DNA of 9,382 bases from JACRBK01 sp964427955 (lineage in GTDB: Bacteria; Chloroflexota; Anaerolineae; Aggregatilineales; Aggregatilineaceae): NCBI GenBank assembly GCA_964427955.1, contig CAYRWY010000224.1, positions 1 through 9,382 of the forward strand, in the 5' to 3' direction. Below the pieces are notes generated by a model that was given only the letters and a program-made list of their open reading frames with translations, did no database searches and had not been told where the DNA came from. Shown one piece after another: positions 6,189 to 9,382 of this stretch. The stretch's first letter is position 1, and each line of letters begins with the position of its first letter. Position numbers and translations under genes: made by a program.

Positions 6189-8545
6189 TACGCCCCGGCG
6201 GACGGCAGCGGCAGCTCGACGTAGAAGGTGCTGCCCTGGTGCTCCACGCTGTCCACCCACACCCGGCCCCCGTGCGCCTCGACGATGGTCTTGACCAGGC
6301 TCAGGCCCAGGCCGGTGCCGGGGATGTTGGCCGTCTCTTCGGTGCGCACCCGGTAGAATTCCTGGAACAGCTTCTTCTGCGCGTCGGGCGAGATGCCATA
6401 GCCGGAGTCTTCGACCCGCGCCAGGACGTGGCCGTCTTCCTGCGCCACGTGCACCTGGATGCGGCCCAAGTCCGGTGTGTACTTGACGGCGTTGCCGATC
6501 AGGTTGCTGAACGCCTGCTTGATCTGGACGGCGTCGCCGGACAGCAGCGGGACGGTGGGGGGCAGATCCAGCGTCACGGTCTGCTTCTTCTGCTGGATGG
6601 TGGGATCGAGCTGCAAAACCACTTCCGAGATCAGCGCGGGCAGATCGTACGGCTCGGCCAGGTTGATCCCGCGCCGCGCCCGCTCCAGGTCGAGGATGCT
6701 GTTGATCAGCGTGTTCATCGTCTCGGCGGCATTGCCGATCATGCCGATGTAGCGCGCTTGCAGGCTGTCCAGCCCGCCTTCGTCCGGCAGATCGTCGGTC
6801 AGCATGTCGCACGCCATCGTGACGATGGTCAGCGGATTCTTGAGATCGTGCGAGACGGTGCGGATCATGCGCGTCTTGAGATCGACCAGATCGGTGGTTT
6901 CGGCGTACAGCCGCACGTTGGCCAGCACGGCTGCCGTCTGCCACGCGAACAGGTCCAGCAGGCTGCGCGCGGGCGGGCTGATCCGCTCTGCCGGATGGGT
7001 GAACAACACGCCCAGCGTCTCGCCCTGCCACGCGAACGGCACGGCCAGATCGTCGCCCTGGTGCAGGATCGTGCCCGCGCTGATCGCGGTGGGGATCAGC
7101 GCCGCGGGTGTGGGCGGCTCGCCGTCCTCGGCGGGCGGCGGGTAGGCGCGCTTCAGGGCTTTGGTGCGCGGATCGTGCAGCCAGACTTCCGGCTCGCTGC
7201 ACCGGACGATGTGCTGCATATCGCGGGCCAGTCCCGGCAGGATGCGCTCCAGGCTGAGTCGTTCGCGGGCGGCGGCGATCAGGCTGTCCCACAGCAGTTC
7301 CGCCTGCCGCCGTCGCCGGATCTCCTGGGCGGTGTTGAAGATCAGCATGGCCGGGGCGGGCAGCACCAGCGCCAGCAGCGGATCGAGCAGGTTGATCACC
7401 TGGTGCCCCACGTTGAAGACGGTGAACGCCGCCACCGCGCCGCCCAGAATCAGCCCGATCATGGCCAGCAGCAGCCACCAGCCCCGGCGGCTGGCGTAGG
7501 CGTAGATCATGCCCGCCAGCAGCGCCAGCAGCCCGAAGGTCGCCACCTGGGACCGGCGGCCCTGGGTGCTGAGCGGCTGATTTTGCAGCAGCGTCTCGAT
7601 GATATTGGCGTGAATCTCCACCCCGGACATCATGGCGCTGCGCGCGCCGGACGGGACCGGGTATTCGTCGCTCGACACCGCCTGGTTGTTTGGGCCAACC
7701 AGCACGATCTTGTCCTGGAACACGGCGGGATCGATCTGGCCCGCGATCACGTCCTGGAGCGAATAGGTCGGGAAGCGCCCATCGCCCGGCTGGCTGAAAT
7801 AGTTGATCGTCATGTCCCCCTGGCCGTGCAGCGGGACGGTGTGGCCGGACGGCAGGGTGAGGTGATCGCCGTGGATCGTGATCACCTGGTCGAAGGCGGT
7901 GGTGGGGATGCGCAGGTAGGTCAGGTAGGTGGCCAGCCCGAACGACAGGTACGTCTCATCCCCGGACTGGATGCGGACCGGCTGCGCGCGCACCGTGCCA
8001 TCCGCGTCGGGCAGGGCGTTGGTATGGCCGAGCGCCGCCGTTTCGGCGTTCAGGGTGGAGGTGGGCAGCAGGAAATAGGAAAACTGCGGGATCGATCCTG
8101 ATGGGTTGGCCTGCCGCTGTGCCCCGACCAGCGGCATCACCACGCGGGTGCGCTGCTCGCTCTCGGTGCGGGCGCGGCGGATGGCCTCGACGAGCTGATC
8201 GTCTCCCACGGCGGGCCGGTCGAACAACACGTCGAACGCGATCACACGCGCGCCGTCCTGGCTCAACCGGTCCACCAGTTCGGCGTGGATCGTGCGCGGC
8301 CATTCGACCATCGAGCGGCCATAGGCGGCCAGGCTGTCGTCGTCGATGGCGACGATCACGATCTGCCCGGAGGTGTCGTGCGGCACGAAAAAAACGTCCG
8401 TGATCCCCAGCCGGAACGCCTGGAACAGGCCGCTCAGCCAGATCACCAGCACGATCAGGGCGACGGTCAGTCCGACCCGCAGCCCCGCGAACAGGCGCGC
8501 CCGGTGCGAGAGGTCGCGCCGCCGTGGCAGGGTCGCCGCCGTCAC
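6188..8545 (-). CDS. CHASE2-GAF sensor histidine kinase
   Basis: This 785-residue membrane kinase senses an extracytoplasmic signal, autophosphorylates and should pass phosphate to a response regulator, none of which is encoded nearby. One membrane helix (about 21-42) precedes a CHASE2 sensor domain (46-320) with its usual hallmarks: IVIVAIDDDSLAAYGR (62-77), WPRTIHAELVDRL (82-94), VIAFDVLFDRP (101-111), DKIVLVGP (278-285) and SGVEIHANIIETLL (307-320). Three more helices follow (about 335-350, 356-378, 385-405), the standard CHASE2 topology. A cytoplasmic GAF-like region spans about 418-548. The HisKA box is SHDLKNP with H566. The ATPase domain has its N box at N685, the G1 box DSGYG at 713-717 and the G2 box GTGLGLSL at 743-750, so all catalytic elements are intact. 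GTG 8545 is taken as start: it overlaps the upstream stop (GTGA) and AGAGGA lies 8 nt before it. Ligand is unknown. Confidence 0.95.
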   Translation of the reverse strand: MTAATLPRRRDLSHRARLFAGLRVGLTVALIVLVIWLSGLFQAFRLGITDVFFVPHDTSGQIVIVAIDDDSLAAYGRSMVEWPRTIHAELVDRLSQDGARVIAFDVLFDRPAVGDDQLVEAIRRARTESEQRTRVVMPLVGAQRQANPSGSIPQFSYFLLPTSTLNAETAALGHTNALPDADGTVRAQPVRIQSGDETYLSFGLATYLTYLRIPTTAFDQVITIHGDHLTLPSGHTVPLHGQGDMTINYFSQPGDGRFPTYSLQDVIAGQIDPAVFQDKIVLVGPNNQAVSSDEYPVPSGARSAMMSGVEIHANIIETLLQNQPLSTQGRRSQVATFGLLALLAGMIYAYASRRGWWLLLAMIGLILGGAVAAFTVFNVGHQVINLLDPLLALVLPAPAMLIFNTAQEIRRRRQAELLWDSLIAAARERLSLERILPGLARDMQHIVRCSEPEVWLHDPRTKALKRAYPPPAEDGEPPTPAALIPTAISAGTILHQGDDLAVPFAWQGETLGVLFTHPAERISPPARSLLDLFAWQTAAVLANVRLYAETTDLVDLKTRMIRTVSHDLKNPLTIVTMACDMLTDDLPDEGGLDSLQARYIGMIGNAAETMNTLINSILDLERARRGINLAEPYDLPALISEVVLQLDPTIQQKKQTVTLDLPPTVPLLSGDAVQIKQAFSNLIGNAVKYTPDLGRIQVHVAQEDGHVLARVEDSGYGISPDAQKKLFQEFYRVRTEETANIPGTGLGLSLVKTIVEAHGGRVWVDSVEHQGSTFYVELPLPSAGA

Positions 8546-9246
8546 CGGGATCGTCCTCTCGTCAGGATGAAACCGCCGATGATCGCCATCACCACGGTGA
8601 AGAACCCGGCGAAGATCAGCAGCGCGTAACCGCCGTAGCGGAAGACGCGTGCCAGCGTGCGCGTGTTGGCGATCAGTTGATCACGCGTGCCGCCGTACAG
8701 CTCATCCGCCGTGAACTGCCCATTCTCGCCGCGCCGCGCCACGATGGTCAGCAGATCGCCGTTTTGAAAGCCGCGCACGCGGTGATCGCCTTCCGAAAAC
8801 GATCCGCCGTCGGGGAAGACGTGCATACTCCCGTTGAAGCCCAGGCTGGTATCGCGCGTGAAGGTGATCGTCTCGTCCTGGACGTCCAGTTTCAGGGTGC
8901 CGACGACGGTGCGCGTGGTGTTCCAGGAGTTGCTGGTCCGGCGGCTGCTGCCCGATCCGGTGGTGCGGCGCTCGTAGACCTGGACCTGATAGGCCACGAC
9001 CTCGTATTGGGCGATGTCGGGCACATCCGGATCGCTGGTGATCGGGGCATTGCCGGTGAGGATGCCGGTCAGCACGGCTTTTTTGCCGGTGGCGACGTCG
9101 GGCGTGGTGGGCAGCCCGGAAACCTCGTCGGCGCGCTTATCGAGCAACCCGCCCAGCCCTTGCGAACAGAGCAGGCCGGTGCCGCCGCAGCAGCAGATCA
9201 AAAACAGGGTCACCAGACCCACCGTCAGCAGCGAGACTTTTTTCAT
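8542..9246 (-). CDS. Two-TM membrane protein with GIDE-like middle domain
   Basis: The 234-residue protein starts at ATG 9246 with GGAAGGA about 7 nt upstream. An N-terminal hydrophobic segment (5-20) runs into CCCGG at 18-22. It is probably a membrane anchor; a lipoprotein site is possible but the residue before the first cysteine does not fit a strict lipobox. A second helix spans about 203-228 (YGGYALLIFAGFFTVVMAIIGGFIL), ending in a basic tail. The region between (about 54-190) recalls the GIDE domain seen in bacterial membrane proteins and in the mitochondrial ligase MULAN: VLTGILTGNAPITS, a YEVVAYQVQVYERR strand, a variable Ser/Thr/Arg insert, TLKLDVQDETITF, then GFQNGDLLTIVARR. No catalytic residue is evident. 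The stop overlaps the kinase start by four bases (GTGA), so the two are co-translated and it may be an accessory to the kinase. The domain call is by pattern only. Confidence 0.82.
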   Translation of the reverse strand: MKKVSLLTVGLVTLFLICCCGGTGLLCSQGLGGLLDKRADEVSGLPTTPDVATGKKAVLTGILTGNAPITSDPDVPDIAQYEVVAYQVQVYERRTTGSGSSRRTSNSWNTTRTVVGTLKLDVQDETITFTRDTSLGFNGSMHVFPDGGSFSEGDHRVRGFQNGDLLTIVARRGENGQFTADELYGGTRDQLIANTRTLARVFRYGGYALLIFAGFFTVVMAIIGGFILTRGRSR

Positions 9247-9314
9247 GGCCGCGTCCTTCCGTGTGGTGAACTTTCTGAGGCGGCAGTATCAGTGCTCGTT
9301 GTTTTTTCACCCGG

Positions 9315-9359
9315 CCTCACCCCCTGGCCCCCTCTCCAACGGAGTTAGAGAGGGGGAAG
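9315..9359. repeat. Fold-back repeat, CCTCACCCCC family, copy 3
   Basis: The segment begins CCTCACCCCCTGGCCCCCTC and folds through CCCCCTCT (9328-9335) with AGAGGGGG (9349-9356). It matches copy 2 in the opposite orientation. It lies 69 bp upstream of the two-TM gene start, and repeat-like sequence (a CTCCCCTTCTTCCCTCGCT tail) continues to the window edge. No other gene is seen between 9247 and 9382. Confidence 0.8.
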
Positions 9360-9382
9360 TGATCTCCCCTTCTTCCCTCGCT

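Noticed and set aside
6009..7478. A 489-codon minus-strand frame within the kinase in another register
   Set aside because: It is Arg/Ala/Gly-rich with no motif, and it runs through the repeats beyond the kinase stop. The true register has intact catalytic boxes.
6161..8101. A 646-codon open frame on the plus strand opposite the kinase
   Set aside because: It is antisense to CHASE2, GAF and HisKA motifs in the correct order. The translated composition (Gln/Arg/His/Asp-rich) is typical of a shadow frame.
8524..9348. A 274-codon plus-strand frame opposite the two-TM gene
   Set aside because: No ribosome site or domain pattern; the minus strand shows two clear membrane helices and the GTGA overlap.

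Overview
The window is GC-rich, densely coded DNA with low-GC islands only between genes. It most resembles the chromosome of a Chloroflexota bacterium, perhaps Anaerolineae-like. That rests on a cohesin-like/beta-propeller/SH3b secreted protein, a CHASE2 histidine kinase, and interspersed fold-back repeats with a CCTCACCCCC...CCCTCTCC consensus. No marker gene fixes the taxon, so this is inference.

Layout. Positions 1-1768 (minus) hold most of a secreted protein with a signal peptide, cohesin-like domain, six-bladed PD40/TolB-type propeller, SH3b domain and Cys-rich tail; its C-terminus lies beyond the left edge. A 357-bp divergent intergenic region with a long fold-back repeat separates it from 2126-3358 (plus), an unrecognised 410-residue protein with a long Pro/Ala/Glu-rich N-terminus. 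It converges, across a hairpin terminator, on a two-gene minus-strand unit: a 68-residue four-cysteine protein (3959-4165) overlapping the start of a stand-alone GAF-domain protein (3466-3978). Next is a phosphoglucomutase/phosphomannomutase-family enzyme (4316-5752, minus) with a clear intrinsic terminator.

Positions 5753-6187 are non-coding: an AT-rich island, a lone Shine-Dalgarno plus 12-codon frame, and a mosaic of dispersed repeats ending at the stop codon of the next gene. Positions 6188-9246 (minus) are a two-gene operon: a two-TM protein resembling the GIDE domain (8542-9246), overlapping by GTGA a CHASE2-GAF histidine kinase (6188-8545). The right edge carries another fold-back repeat.

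How the genes fit: two units look sensory (Cys protein plus GAF; GIDE-like membrane protein plus kinase), one is housekeeping sugar-phosphate metabolism, and one is a cell-surface or secreted protein. No response regulator, diguanylate cyclase, transposase, tRNA, rRNA or CRISPR array is visible. The least explained items are the Cys/GAF pair, the GIDE-like/kinase pair, and the repeat mosaic with the orphan start.
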